From Botryococcus braunii (Eukaryota; Chlorophyta; Trebouxiophyceae), in the NCBI GenBank assembly GCA_002005505.1, contig KV908599.1:23576-87575 (forward strand): 64,000 nucleotides of DNA. Reading direction: 5' to 3'. Position 1 is the stretch's first letter. Every line of letters begins with the position of its first letter. Of this stretch, positions 20,058 through 33,063 are shown piece by piece. The notes under the pieces are model-generated. The model worked only from the letters and a program-made list of their open reading frames with translations, was not told where the DNA came from and did not search any database. The translations under genes were made by a program, and so were the position numbers.

Positions 20058-20506
20058 TTTAACGAAGTGAGACGTGTAACTAAGATTTATAACAGCTAAG
20101 CAAGGGTTTCAGGCAAGGGTGACACCGAAGGTAGAAATCGAAGTTCCAATCCGTTACAAGTTCGCAGCCCTCCTCACGCAGGTCGTCCGAGTCTCCAAAG
20201 AACAATATATAATGAACAATGTAGATAATGCTAGATGTCTCACTCGTAGCAGCAAACCCAAAGACAATGATAACCACCCGAGTTCCTAGTCCACCTATGC
20301 GCGGATCCGGCTACGTCGTCCCTCTACGAGATGCTCTCGCGAGCATAGCGATATGGATGACGAGAGGAGACCCACTAGGATATTACAGTCATTTTCCTAC
20401 ACACAAGGACAACGAGATCTACTCGTATCCCAAAGGGCACGAAGAAACATGAACTACGCGCACATCCTACGTGAGACGCGTCGCGCTGACGCGGCACCTC
20501 ACTACA
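20058..20506 (-). repeat. 3' LTR of G2
   Basis: 449 bp, followed on the plus strand by a C-rich complement of the polypurine tract (TACTCCCCCCCCTTATT). Confidence 0.92.
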
Positions 20507-21020
20507 TACTCCCCCCCCCTTATTCCTGTGCGTCCCCGCGCAGAAGGCAGAGCGCAACAACAAACAGACAAGACAAACAAAGGAACAAGACCTTCCAACA
20601 TGCGGAGACTCAGACTTATACCTACGGGCAACCCGCCTCCCGTGTTGCCAGACCCCAGCCGAATGCTGCGTATCGGGGTCCCCACCATAATGCAATAAGA
20701 ACAAGGATCAGGCATGACTAACAGAACAAAAGACAAAACACTGAAAGAAAAACGAAAGTCCACATGATGAACAGCCAAAATGAGACACAAGGGCAGAGCT
20801 AAAAGTCCAGATGTCCAAAAGTCCAGAGTCCAAGGGGAGTCCAATTTCCACATATAGTCCAGTATTACGCCAGTATTGCACCATATTGATCAGGTGTGGT
20901 AGTGAAGTGAAAAGGCCATACACCTAATGTGCACAAAAATCTATCCAGGTAAGGGACCCATGGTCAACCCTACCGGGTAAGGCAGCCTTACCCTAGCCTA
21001 TCCAAAGTCCATATGGCCAT
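20507..21020 (-). other. G2 3' non-coding region
   Basis: Counterpart of the G3 region 42810-43333, with repeated GTCCA/TGGAC-type words and no credible gene. Confidence 0.6.
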
Positions 21021-24000
21021 ACAGAGAGACCCCTCCAAGGAGGGCCAACCGGTCGACGGGACCCTAAGGGTGGACCCTAGGAGTCGTGCCCTTGGGAGGC
21101 AATGGCGGGAGCCCGTGACTCTCTCTGTATTCTTCCACTTTCTTATGGCAACAACGCGTGACCTGTGCAAGTTATTTCCAGCTATCCTCATTTGGCTCGT
21201 TCGGATCGTACAGAGTGCGGCCGCGTTCGCCAGTGAGTGGCTTGTGATCCACAATGCCACCACACCCGGGATCCACGATACATCCACACCCATGTCCTTA
21301 ACAATTGTGCTAGAGTATAAGCATCAGCATTCATTGTTGTAGCAGCAAAATGAGCACACTTGTTAAGCCTATCCACGACAAATCAAATAGCATCATTTCC
21401 ACTTGGGGTCTGTGGGAGGTTGCTAATAAAGTCCATAGACACACTTTGCCACTTCCTTGCTGGTATTTGTAAGGGGTGAAGAAGACCAGCAGGCAAAGTA
21501 TTCCGAGCCTCGACTCGTTGACAAGAGTCACAATGAGCAACATAGGCTTTGACATCCTCATACATTCTCGGCCAATACCATTCCCTTGTGACAAGCTCGT
21601 ACATGCGAGTTACTCCAGGGTGACCAACATGAGGTGGATCATGTAAAGCTTCCAAAATTTCACGTCGTAGGTTCTCCACGACAAGTTCCCCATCTTTCCT
21701 TTCCTCAAACAATGCAGGAACATATTTCCGTCCATTCCTCTCCCAAAAGCCTCCCTTTAGACTAACCTTCCTTCTATTCGCACGCGCTGCCAACCACGGA
21801 TCGTATGTGTAAGCCTTCTCAAGTTTGCCAAGTAGGGATTCGTACCCATCGGTCTCGCGGGTAAGCTCACTCGGGCTGGCCAACCCGATTTGCTCCATCG
21901 TGCCGAGGGAGCTTGGGGTCTCGTGAGCGGGCCCCGGGAGCGTGACCTTGGGCACCTTGCGGACCCGAGCTGTGAGGGTACCCTCGACATCCCGGCTGGA
22001 GGGGGTGAGGGAGTCCGGACTGGTGCGCCGACGCTTGCGCCGGAGGGCAGCCCCGGCCACAGCAGCCCCATTGTCCCTCCCCCCAGGTCCAGGGTGTTGA
22101 GTGAAGTGACACCTGGAGAGCGGATCCGCAATGTTGGTCTTGCCCGGTTCCCATACCCATTCAATCTCAAACTCCTGCAGGCGCTCGGCCCACCGAGCCC
22201 TCCGAGGACTAAGCCCCACCTGTTGACCCAAGAAGGTGTTGCACTTGTGATCCGTCACCACCGTTACTGGCTTACCTAACAAATAACATCACCATTCCGT
22301 GAGAGCATACACTACAGCCAATAACTCCCGTTCCGTGGCACTGTAGTTCCTCTCGCTTGCTCCCAACTTTTTACTGAAATACGCACAAACCTTCCCATCT
22401 TGAAATAGCACAGCTCCCACGCCGTAATCGCATGCATCGCACACTACCGTAAATGGCCGACGTACGTCCGGGAGTGTTAAGATAGGGGCACTTACCAAAG
22501 CTTCCTTTATGTTGTCAAATGCTTCCTGTTGTTCCTGTCCCCACTTCCAAGGTGCTTTTGCCCCAGAGAGAGCTGTCAATGGGGTTGCCAGGATACTGTA
22601 CTTCTGAATAAACTTTCGAAAGTAATTAGACAACCCAAGAAACCTCCTAACTTCCGTTACGTTTGTGGGCGTAGGCCACTCCTGCACCACCTTGACTTTA
22701 TCCATATCCACTTCCAACCCATTTTCCCCAATGATGTGTCCCAAGTATTTCAATTGTTTCTCAAAGAAAGAGCATTTGACAAGTTTTGCCAGGAGTTGAT
22801 GTTCGCGTAGACGGGTGAAAACTCTGTCCAACTGCAGAAGGTGTTCCTCTTCCGTTTTGCTATAAATGAGCACATCATCCAAGTATACAACCACAAAGCC
22901 TTCCCTTATAAAGTCGTGAAAAACCTCATTCATAAGCCGTTGAAATGTCGCGGGCGCGTTGGTCAAACCAAAGGGAAGTACAAGAAATTCGTACCAGCCA
23001 AAAGGGGTCCTGAAGGCAGTTTTAGGCACATCCTCCTTGCGAAGTCGCACTTGATGGTACCCAGACAACAAGTCCAAGCTCGAAAACACCTTGGCTCCCT
23101 TAAGCCTATCCAACAGATCGTCAATTCTGGGGAGAGGGTACCTATCCGAGATGGTAATTTTATTCAGGGGACGGTAGTCTATTACCATACGCAAACTTCC
23201 ATCCTTCTTTCTAACAAACAAAACAGGTGATGCAAATGGTGAGCAACTTGGCCTGATCAATCCCAATTTTAACAACTCATCAACCGTTTTTTCGCATTCC
23301 GCAAGCTCACTTGGAGCAAGACGGTACGCGGGCCTATTGGGGGGCCGATGTCCTTCTTCCAAATTTATTGTGTGAAACACTTCCCGCTCCGGGGGTAACC
23401 CCGGGAGTTGTTTTGCAAACAAGTCCTCATTTGCAAGTAACAAGTCTTTCAGGGCCTGTGGCTTGCCTTCCAACATGTCATTTATTTGATGAGTGAAAGT
23501 CATACCGGTACTACTGGGGGGTTTTGTGACGACGGGGGTGTCGTCCATAGATTTGTCGGTGTCCGCCAAGTCGGCCTCACTTGAGGCGTCCTCCCCGGTG
23601 ATGTCCACCAGTTCAGCCTGCTCATTCACAAGCACAGTATACAAACAAACCTTCCAAACATCTTGACCCTTCCATCCTTTTCCATTCCTATCCTTCCTTC
23701 CTTCCTTCCTCTCTTGTGCTTGTAAACCCCAAACAAGTTTTGGCCCCACTGGCAACGATGAATTTGCGTGTTTTAGGGTGACCCACTTCCCATTATGTCT
23801 AAATTGAGCAGCCTTTACACAAAAATCAATTGAGACTCCTCTTTCTTCCATCCAGTCCTGCCCCAAAATCATGTCTACCCCATCAATCATGGCAGGGCTT
23901 ACAATGAAGTTGTGACGGGAAGTTATACCAGGCTTGAGTGTAAACGACACATCTACCGTTCCTTTCGTATCGGACACACTTCCATCAGCAAGAGTCACGG

Positions 24001-24151
24001 ATATGCATGCGGGTTTGTATCGCACCCCTAGCCCTTGCAAAGTATCACTTTTAATAAACGAATGAGATGCCCCACTATCAAACAACACTGAAAGGATTTT
24101 CCCCTTAACATTCGCCGGAAAGGTCATAGCTAGCGGAGAGTCAGTAGTAAC
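21020..24151 (-). pseudogene. pol: G2 Pol, C-terminal part: protease to integrase, with stop and deletions
   Basis: On the minus strand from 24151 down: protease DSGASHSF, reverse transcriptase (RMVIDYRPLNK; YLDDVLIYS) and RNase H (VVCDACDYGVGAVLF). A TGA at 22289-22291 stands where G3 has Arg in EWRCYLLGKP. The frame then continues through the integrase zinc region (HCDSCQRV) and MDFISNLPQ. Compared with G3, about 0.7 kb of integrase core and linker is missing at a junction near 21265-21280 (G3 sequence from about 41840 jumps to about 42573). A second loss near 21180-21210 removes most of the chromodomain. The protein would be inactive. It joins the piece at 31431-31776 across the C insertion. 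Confidence 0.88.
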
Positions 24152-25230
24152 TATGATCTGCAAGATCCAAAGGTGTCAAAGATCAAATATAGATTATCAA
24201 TATACGTACACGTATATCATCCAGATATTGCACCAGTTCAATCAGGCACACATACTCAATGGTGTCGAACTGGTGTACAATCAGATTAGACTGTTGCTTT
24301 CAGGGAATTGCTCACACACAGTGAGTAGAAGAGAAAGCAAGACAATAAGAGAACAGACGAGTCAAACAGGAGACGGCTTGAACAAGCCTTTAGAGAGCGA
24401 ATGACTTACAACGTTGAACGAACGAACACACACACTATCTAATCTCACCTGCAAGATCCAAAGGTGTCAAAGATCAAATATAGATTATCAATATACGTAC
24501 ACGTATATCATCCTGTCAACGCACTAACACCTTTAGTATCTTGCATGATTTCTACATTACTACTCTAATACCAAGACGTCACACTGCCGGCTTACCAGAT
24601 ATTGCACCAGTTCAATCAGGCACACATACTCAATGGTGTCGAACTGGTGTACAATCTGTAGAATTAACACACTTATGTTAGTAAGTAGTCAATATTCAGC
24701 ACTCATGGCTGTGAACGAACTGAGGCCGTCATGACCCGGAGTCTTACCAGATTAGACTGTTGCTTTCAGGGAATTGCTCACACACAGTGAGTAGAAGAGA
24801 AAGCAAGACAATAAGAGAACAGACGAGTCAAACAGGAGACGGCTTGAACAAGCCTTTAGAGAGCGAATGACTGCCTGTCCTTCCGGGTTCTAAGCCTATC
24901 AATACTCAGATCAGCGCGTGAAGGTTGCGCTATTCAGCAGTACTCCTGACCCTTTTCCTGAACTCCTGTCTCCCTAATGGTCCAGAACTTGAGGTTTTGG
25001 ACCCTTATCCTAACAGTACTCTCATGCACGTTTTTATTAAAGGTAAATGCATGGTTTTTCAGCCACAAAAAGTAACAGTAGACGACAGCCATATAATGTT
25101 TATCCTTCTGATTGATTAGCCAGTGTCAAGGCATCCTCACCTTGAGTTAACTGTGAAGTTAACTCACAGCTATTTATCTAATCATAATTACCTCAAATTA
25201 ACATGACATAATGAAGCACAAAACCCAACA
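24152..25230 (-). repeat. 3' LTR of C, with intron-like segments
   Basis: On the minus strand, three exon-like segments are separated by intron-like segments at 24656-24747 (92 bp) and 24513-24595 (83 bp), both GTAAG...ACAG. After a 44-bp segment at 24405-24448 (GTGAG...GTAAG), the same exon segments recur at 24158-24404 with both introns absent. The identical layout is in the other LTR. Confidence 0.9.
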
Positions 25231-25273
25231 ATCTTCCCCTTGGTTCATATGTCAGTTAATTTTACCCCATTGT

Positions 25274-28200
25274 TTAAGACACTCCAAGCTTAGCCCTATG
25301 CTTCTCAAATAAGGCAGATGCTAAGGGCTTCGTAAACATATCTGCCACGTTTTCAGACGTAGCAATATAGACAGGTTCAATCTGCCCCCAAGCCACTTTT
25401 TCACGTGCATAGTGATAACTGATGCTTATATGCTTAGTGAATTTGGACACTATGTGATTTTTCAAGTGCTGAATTGCTCCTTGATTATCACAGAAAAGCT
25501 TGACAGTCTTCACTGTTACTCCAAGCTCTTCAAGCATACCTCCCATCCACATTACCTCCTTCACTGCTGCACTGGCAGCAACAAAATCAGCTTCCACTGT
25601 GGATGTGGCAACTGATGACTGCTTCTTGCTGCACCAAGACACAGCTGACCCATTCAGAAGAAAAATAAACCCTGTGGTTGATTTTCGTCCATCGAGGTCC
25701 CCAGCAAAATCTGCATCAACATATCCCACCAACTCATTGTCTCCCGAGTTAGTATATGTGATGCCCATTTCTTTAGTGCAATTTAAGTACCTCAGTACCC
25801 TTATTGCCCCATTCCAGTGTGCAGTCGTAGGCTGCCCCCTGAACCGACTCAGTACCCCCACTGCCTGAGCTATATCAGGCCTTGTTGTGGTAGCAAGGTA
25901 TTGTAGCGATCCAATGAGCTCAAGGTACCTGTGACCTTCTGGCAGTGGCATGCCAGCTCCTACCTGCTCACCAGCGCTTCCTAGTGGTGGCTCAGGATTC
26001 TGCGTAGAGACAAACCCATATGCCATTGGAGTATTGACTTCCTTCCCCTGTGCCGGCAGTCCATACTCCTCCACCAGTCTCTCAATTTTCAACACATTGG
26101 TCATTTTGAGATTTCCAGTAGATTCATCCTTTCTAATTTCACATCCCAAAAATGCTTTTATCTCACCCAAATCATGGATTGAAAAGATGCTAGTGAGCTG
26201 TTGTTTCACACACTCAATAGTTTCACCTTCCTTACAAATAATTAACAGATCATCCACGTAAGTCAGCAGATAAACAGGTGACTCATAGGACTCCTTGTTA
26301 ATGAACAAGGACGAATCGCTTTTGCAAGCCTTAAATCCAAACTTGTTCAGCTCTTCAACTAAACGCTTGTGCCAGGCACGTGGGGCCTGTTTCAAGCCAT
26401 ACAGTGACTTCAGGAGTTTACATACCTTACTGGAATCACCATTGAAAAAGCAAGGAGGCTGAGAACCATAAACTTCCTCTTCTAGTGATCCATTCAGAAA
26501 GGCAGTTTTAATATCTACCTGATGCACCTTCCATCCATTTGCGTTTGCCAAATTTAGAAGCACACGCCTGGAGGAGTGAGTGCTGACTGGAGCAAACGTC
26601 TCAAAATAGTCCACTCCTGGCCGTTGCTTGCATCCTTGAGCAACAAGTCTAGCCTTGAACCTGACTACATCCCCAAAACCATCAGTTTTAATAGCATAAA
26701 CCCACTTCAGTGGGATCACCTTTGCATGTGATGGCTTGTCACAATACTCAAAGGTTTCATGCGCTTCGATGGAGTCCATTTCCTCGTTCATGGCCTCCAG
26801 CCAGTATACCCATTGGGGTGAATTCCTGGCTTCAAACCAATCGTTAGGAATCCTCACATCTCTAGATGCAATGTTGACTTTCTCTCTTGCTCCATTCTGC
26901 ATGGGTGGTGTAACCTCTGTTGCGCCTAGTAATGGATTGTCCTTTACATGATAAGCACCTGGAACATACTTATCTGGTTGAGCAAGTGTCTCTCTTAGAT
27001 CATACCGACTTAATCCACCCCTCACCCTTTCCTGCACATCATCATCATTGTCAGACTCATGTGATGAGTTATCGTTATCCGACTCTGAGCATGGATTATT
27101 CACACCCTCCTCTGGATGTTCCTGTCCAGTCCCAAGGCCCATTAACTCTTCCCCTGAGATGGCTGAGCCATGTGTCTCTCTGATCCCACTCTCTTCCGCC
27201 TGAGCCTGTTCCCTCAGAACTTCGTTCAGTCTCTGCATAACTTCTAGGTTAGCTGGAAGGATTTGATCTACTCCCCTTCCAGCTTCCCTGTTCATCTCCA
27301 AGGCGTCGGCAATGTCAACCGGAACAAAATCCCAGTCATCCTCATTTGCAGCGCTTGGCACCTGATCACAATTTACTTCACGTGGGAAGTCAGAGGGCAA
27401 TTGGGTTTCAGTAGAGAGAGTGTGAATTCCCAATTTATCTTCGAAAAACTTAACATTTTTCGATACCTTGACCTTACTGCCAACCCTTATCCTGTATGCC
27501 TTAGATGCTGGTTCATAACCCACGAACATACTAGCCTCTGACCTAGGGGAGAAGGCAGACAAGTCTTTGTCTGGAATTTTGATGTACGCGAGACAGCCAA
27601 AGACCCTCAAATAATGCACAGAAGGTTTCCTGCCGAACAGTAGCTCATAAGGGGTGGCAGACTTCCCCTTAGTAGCTCTAAGATTAAGTAGCCTGACAGC
27701 AGTAGGCAGTGCGTCGGTCCACATACTTTGTGGGGCCTTAGCTTGTAGCAGCAACATTCTAACCTTCTCCTTTAAGGATCTGTTAAAACGCTCTGCCCTA
27801 CCATTTTGTTGAGGTGTGTAGGGTGCAGACGTTTCATGTCTGATGCCCTTTGACTGAAAAAACTCGTGTAAATCTGAGTTAACAAATTCAGTCCCCCTGT
27901 CAGTCCTAACCACCTTTACAGAGTGACCAGTTTGATTTTCTAAATATAGTAGGATTGCTTTAACAGCATCGCCCACCTGAGACTTGTAGCATAGAGCCCT
28001 TGCTTCACCAGCCTTAGAAAAATCATCCAGCACAGTGAGCATATACCTCTCCCCTTCTGCCCCCGGTACAGGAAGTTCACCAACGATATCCATATGGACA
28101 AGCTGTAGGCGCTCTGTAGCCGTTGCAGGGCAACGCTGGTAGCTTTCTCTAGTCTGCTTACTCAAAACACACACCTCGCATAGTGAGTGACCATGTGAGC

Positions 28201-29662
28201 AAGGAGATAAAGAGGTTTCAATCCCTTTAACCATATTTTCTGTCTACAGTCGTTCCATGTTTTTACTTCCAGGATGTCCTAACCTTGCATGCCAGAGATC
28301 ATACTCGGAGCACTTGTGCGCAAGACCAGCAGTGTGAGGGGGCTTCATTGACTGACATGATGTTGAACAAAAATACAACCCTCTCTCCTTTGTAACTTCC
28401 ATTGTGAAGGATGATTTCAGACAGCAGACACTTGTGACTTCACCTACTGAATTAGTTGAAAAACTAAGACCGTCGACGACTCCAGCAGATACTGACATTA
28501 AATTTTCCAACGCAGTCGGAACAAATTCAACATCCCTCAACATACATGTGTTGCCCTGCTGATCAACCAAGCATACGATTCCAGATGCTTTGCGTTGCGC
28601 CACATGTTCACCAGTGGCCAGATTTAGACCCTTTGGAACTGGATACCAATGTACGTTATTCATTAATCTCACATCATTGCAGATATGTGTGGAAGCTCCA
28701 GAATCTACTACCCATAGTGATGACAATTTACCTGAATCTGAGGAGTCAATCATGGCCATTCCTCCAACAGGATTTTGAGATCGCCCCTTGCCAGCCATGA
28801 TTGCAGCTCTCCTGGCACAATCATCTTTGTACTTCTGACAGTCCTGCCTTCTATGACCATCTCCAAGGCAGAACCAACAGCCACGAAACTCTGTTGGTAG
28901 ATCATGAGGCATGCCCTTCGGCCTCACACCCTCATAAGTAGGGGCATTCCTTGGTCTGGGAGGAGGAACAAGGTTTGCTGACGCAGAGGGAGCCTTGTGC
29001 TGATCGATTCCTAAGAATTTTGCACTGGCACTGATACGAGACACAACCTCATCCTCATCTTTTCCCAAGCATGAATCATACAGATGGCCTAAATCATGAG
29101 AAAAAGCCTTGGGCAGCCCACTGACAATTCCCATTATGAGGCGCTCATCATCCACAGGGTGATTATTTGCCCTAAGACCTCTAGCCAGCTTGAACTTCAT
29201 GGCTACAAATGCCATGTAGGTCTGGGCATCCTCGATTTTACCTGAATCAAGGAGAAAAGCCCATTTAAACATGAGCTTTTGATTTTTACCTCCTGTGAAC
29301 TTACCTTTCAGCCACTCATAGGCTTGCTTGGCTGAAGGCATGTCGAGCGCTTTATCTATCCACTCGTCGGGAATCTTTTCTGTCACTAGACTCATAGCCA
29401 GTGAGTCACCAGGCGTATCCGGGTGCTCCTCTTCAAGGCATATCCTGATTCTCTTACTATTAGCAACATTTTCAACATCCTTAGCCCACCTGAACCCATT
29501 TATACAATCAACATCCAGAGATTGTACCAATTTCTGGTTGTTATAAACAGGATTATGTGGGTCAGGTGTGCTACCTGAGGCAACCGTTGGATTACCACCA
29601 GGAGCAGATGCTCCAGCTGAATTACTCATTATGAACACTGTAAGTGCTGTGATCAAACTCAA
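25274..29662 (-). pseudogene. gag-pol: C Gag-Pol polyprotein (copia), one in-frame stop
   Basis: One minus-strand frame of about 1460 codons, split only by TAG at 28244-28246 (from 28243 on the frame continues). The likely start is MSNSAGASAPGG near 29629. Order: Gag, CCHC knuckle (CWFCLGDGHRRQDC), aspartic protease (WVVDSGASTHIC), GAG-pre-integrase (LWHARLGHPGSKNMERL). The stop follows directly. Then come integrase (MDIVGELPVPG, TDRGTEFVN, YTPQQNGRAERFNR), reverse transcriptase (KWVYAIKTDG, VDIKTAFLNG, YVDDLLII) and RNase H (GYVDADFAGD, FCDNQGAI). This is the Ty1/copia order. The stop is one C-to-T change from Gln. With so little LTR divergence the element is recent; only this codon blocks the full protein. 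Confidence 0.93.
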
Positions 29663-30351
29663 ACTTCAGGTGCCTTGGTACGCCAAAGAATAAACACTTG
29701 CAAGGACTAAGTGATTGTTTGTTTCAACATCCTCAGCAAATTGGTCAATAATTCTACGTCTTTCACCTTCCAATCTGATTCTAATAAGGTCTTGACCGTG
29801 CAATTCAGGATAGAGTACCAAGTTAAGGATTTTGCCAATGAAAGTAGGGTGAATACTTCAATTACTAACCAGTAGAAGAAAGTGTCTGAAGGATTTTTGT
29901 CACAGGAGTCCACCAATAATCCAGCTTCTACCCACAGCGATCTAAACTAATGTTTGTGATTCACACAGTCTCGTTCCCAATCACTTAATGAGTGTTGCTC
30001 TTCAATAAAAGGTCGATACGAATAGATAACTTAACACCGACTTCGTTTAACAGGCCGAAGTTCTTCGGATTCAGAGCCAGGTGGTCGGTAAGGATAGAAA
30101 AACTCAGAAATGGATTATTCCTTCTGTTTTTCTTTCAATTTATGTACCAATGTCACAGAAGCGTTCGAAACGATAGCAACCACTATCAATTGCCGATGCT
30201 ACTTGATCTAAGGGGACCTTTCCAAAGAAGTAGTTATCGCACGAGTCGCAACGGAAGCGCCCTTTTCTATGTTGCTCCACGCCAAAGTGAATGAGATTCG
30301 CACGCTGCACTTCTAGGCGTCGAGACTCCATGGGTGGGGCCCAATAACCAT
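29663..30351 (-). other. C 5' leader and primer-binding site
   Basis: About 690 bp between the 5' LTR and the polyprotein, no gene. The primer site, read on the minus strand next to the LTR, is TGGTTATTGGGCCCCACC, resembling the half-tRNAi-Met site of X and Y but with two extra bases. Confidence 0.65.
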
Positions 30352-31430
30352 TGTGATCTGCAAGATCCAAAGGTGTCAAAGATCAAATATAGATTATCAA
30401 TATACGTACACGTATATCATCCAGATATTGCACCAGTTCAATCAGGCACACATACTCAATGGTGTCGAACTGGTGTACAATCAGATTAGACTGTTGCTTT
30501 CAGGGAATTGCTCACACACAGTGAGTAGAAGAGAAAGCAAGACAATAAGAGAACAGACGAGTCAAACAGGAGACGGCTTGAACAAGCCTTTAGAGAGCGA
30601 ATGACTTACAACGTTGAACGAACGAACACACACACTATCTAATCTCACCTGCAAGATCCAAAGGTGTCAAAGATCAAATATAGATTATCAATATACGTAC
30701 ACGTATATCATCCTGTCAACGCACTAACACCTTTAGTATCTTGCATGATTTCTACATTACTACTCTAATACCAAGACGTCACACTGCCGGCTTACCAGAT
30801 ATTGCACCAGTTCAATCAGGCACACATACTCAATGGTGTCGAACTGGTGTACAATCTGTAGAATTAACACACTTATGTTAGTAACTAGTCAATATTCAGC
30901 ACTCATGGCTGTGAACGAACTGAGGCCGTCATGACCCGGAGTCTTACCAGATTAGACTGTTGCTTTCAGGGAATTGCTCACACACAGTGAGTAGAAGAGA
31001 AAGCAAGACAATAAGAGAACAGACGAGTCAAACAGGAGACGGCTTGAACAAGCCTTTAGAGAGCGAATGACTGCCTGTCCTTCCGGGTTCTAAGCCTATC
31101 AATACTCAGATCAGCGCGTGAAGGTTGCGCTATTCAGCAGTACTCCTGACCCTTTTCCTGAACTCCTGTCTCCCTAATGGTCCAGAACTTGAGGTTTTGG
31201 ACCCTTATCCTAACAGTACTCTCATGCACGTTTTTATTAAAGGTAAATGCATGGTTTTTCAGCCACAAAAAGTAACAGTAGACGACAGCCATATAATGTT
31301 TATCCTTCTGATTGATTAGCCAGTGTCAAGGCATCCTCACCTTGAGTTAACTGTGAAGTTAACTCACAGCTATTTATCTAATCATAATTACCTCAAATTA
31401 ACATGACATAATGAAGCACAAAACCCAACA
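30352..31430 (-). repeat. 5' LTR of C
   Basis: 1079 bp, nearly identical to 24152-25230. It carries the same intron-containing and intron-less exon copies. Confidence 0.93.
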
Positions 31431-31776
31431 GTAACACTTCCCATGGTGAGTGTGGGTCTTGGGGAACCACACAACATACAAAAGAGAATGGGTATACACT
31501 AGTTTGACCATTCATGTCCACCGCCTGTCCCTTCCTTCCTGAACACACTTCCACAATCCTTCCTTGCATACGGTGAGCATAGAGACTCTTACTTTTCCAA
31601 GTTTTCCTTCCCACAATGAAACAACAAGTGAGGGACGGGTTGCACCTTTGTTCCCATAAAAACTTGGAAATCTCAGATTCAGCCTTCCTAACATTTGGCA
31701 CCACAAGGTTCACCCCTTCCTTTCCCAAATTGGAGGCCACAAGAGAGTGCAAAACATGCAAGCAAGTGGCATCCAT
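31431..31776 (-). pseudogene. pol: G2 Pol, N-terminal extension before the protease
   Basis: Encodes the start of G2 Pol (MDATCLHVLHSLVASNLGKEG), matching the first ~115 residues of G3 Pol. This pre-protease region has several Cys and is not a domain I recognise. It is cut off at 31431 by C and continues at 24151. Confidence 0.88.
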
Positions 31777-31787
31777 GGCTTCAGAAT

Positions 31788-33011
31788 TTACTTTTGAGGA
31801 CTATGCCCCGGCCCTTTTCCCTTCCAATGTGCTCCCCGGCCACCACGGCCCTTCCACTGCCCACCTCGAGCTTGATTAGAGGGGAAAGGAGGAGGTGGGG
31901 GCAATTGACTGTCGCGCCTGCTCTTCCTTTGCAAGTAGTCCCGCTTGGCCTGACATTGCCATTGCTCGTGACCAAAGTTTTTGCAGAAATAACACTGGCG
32001 CTCGGAGGGGACGCTTGTCCGAGAATCTAACTTCCCACCAACGTTGTGTCCGATGGCTCCAAGCACAGGCCCCTGGGTGAATCCCGGAAAGTATGCCGGC
32101 GTGCTTGTTGGAGTCCTCTTCACAACGTTGAGAACCTTCCTTCCTTCCTGTCCCCTCAGCATCCCCCCTGATTTTAAGTTGCTTTCATATTGCACCACAT
32201 AAGTGCACAATGAGTCGAGGCTTGTGAACCTGACACCAGTTTGAGGGTTAACTGTGCAAGCAACTCTAATAGGAGCATTCAGGCCTTTGAGGAACATATA
32301 TATTTTATCATTTTCGCAGATGTCATATTCGGTTTCTACATCACTCAACAAGGAAATAAACCTTTCTATGTATCTTTCAACGCTTTCTTGCCCTTGATAA
32401 ACATGGTCTAATTTTTGCCGGGCAGCCATAACCAAATCTGTAGAGTCGTATCGATTTCCCATAAAATTTTTAAAGTCTTCCCATGTTGGCTCTGTTTGAC
32501 CTCCTTCCCTTTCCTTCCTTTTGAGGTATGTCCCCCAAACCTTTGTAGGTCGCTCCTCCATACATTGCAGCGCGACTGCCACCCACTTGTCCCTTGACAC
32601 ATTTGAAATGTTCACATATGATTCCACCTTACTAGCAAAGAATTGGAAGCTTCCTCTTTTTCCTGTAAACATGGCTGGTGTAGGCACACGCACGACGTTA
32701 GTGGTGGATGACGTCCGCTTGGATGCTCGTTCTCCCTCCAAGGCCTCAATCCGCTTCAATAACCGTAGAATTAGGGATTTAGTCTTATTTTTCTTCAAGG
32801 GTGTCTTCAAAGGAGTGGGTTTGGGTTTCGTTTTGGGTGTGGTCGGTTTGGGCGATGGGGCCAGATGCAATTCCGTTTCGGACTCTTCCAAAAGATCATC
32901 GACTTCAATACCTTCCTTTTCCAAACCTTCCAAAATTTCTTTCTCTTTAAGGGGGAGACCGGAGTACTTGTTTCCTTTCCGTTTAACCGCCATCATGTTG
33001 CAATGGAACAA
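31788..33011 (-). CDS. gag: G2 Gag
   Basis: Open frame of up to 407 residues; initiation is probably at one of the Met codons of MFHCNMMAVKRKG. It has a Lys/Pro-rich N-terminal region, a central Gag domain (FTGKRGSFQFFASKVESY, WEDFKNFMGNRYDSTDLVM, VERYIERFISLLSDVE) and a zinc knuckle CYFCKNFGHEQWQC. The Gly/Arg/Lys-rich tail probably binds RNA. It closely resembles G3 Gag. It is the only intact gene of G2, and a defective element with intact Gag could still be packaged with help from G3-like relatives. Confidence 0.9.
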   Translation of the reverse strand: MFHCNMMAVKRKGNKYSGLPLKEKEILEGLEKEGIEVDDLLEESETELHLAPSPKPTTPKTKPKPTPLKTPLKKNKTKSLILRLLKRIEALEGERASKRTSSTTNVVRVPTPAMFTGKRGSFQFFASKVESYVNISNVSRDKWVAVALQCMEERPTKVWGTYLKRKEREGGQTEPTWEDFKNFMGNRYDSTDLVMAARQKLDHVYQGQESVERYIERFISLLSDVETEYDICENDKIYMFLKGLNAPIRVACTVNPQTGVRFTSLDSLCTYVVQYESNLKSGGMLRGQEGRKVLNVVKRTPTSTPAYFPGFTQGPVLGAIGHNVGGKLDSRTSVPSERQCYFCKNFGHEQWQCQAKRDYLQRKSRRDSQLPPPPPFPSNQARGGQWKGRGGRGAHWKGKGPGHSPQK

Positions 33012-33063
33012 TGCAATTACAACCTTCCCTACGTCTCCCTTCGGTTCGAGGCTCTAACCGCCA

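Larger units (their letters stand above)
24152..31430 (-). mobile_element. Element C: Ty1/copia retrotransposon
   Basis: LTRs of 1079 bp at 24152-25230 and 30352-31430 differ at about two positions. TSD is GTAAC (24147-24151, 31431-31435). The uninterrupted target sequence can be read in G3 near 38990, confirming the boundaries. On the minus strand it starts TGTTGGGTTTTG and ends ATCACA (ATCATA in the left copy). The primer-site complement at 30333-30350 and the purine tract complement ATCTTCCCCTT at 25231 fix the orientation. It has one polyprotein frame with a single stop. Confidence 0.95.

Noticed and set aside
30353..31319. Short frames in the C LTR (also at 24153-25119)
   Set aside because: Identical in both LTRs because the LTRs are identical; they cross the intron-like segments and have no motif.
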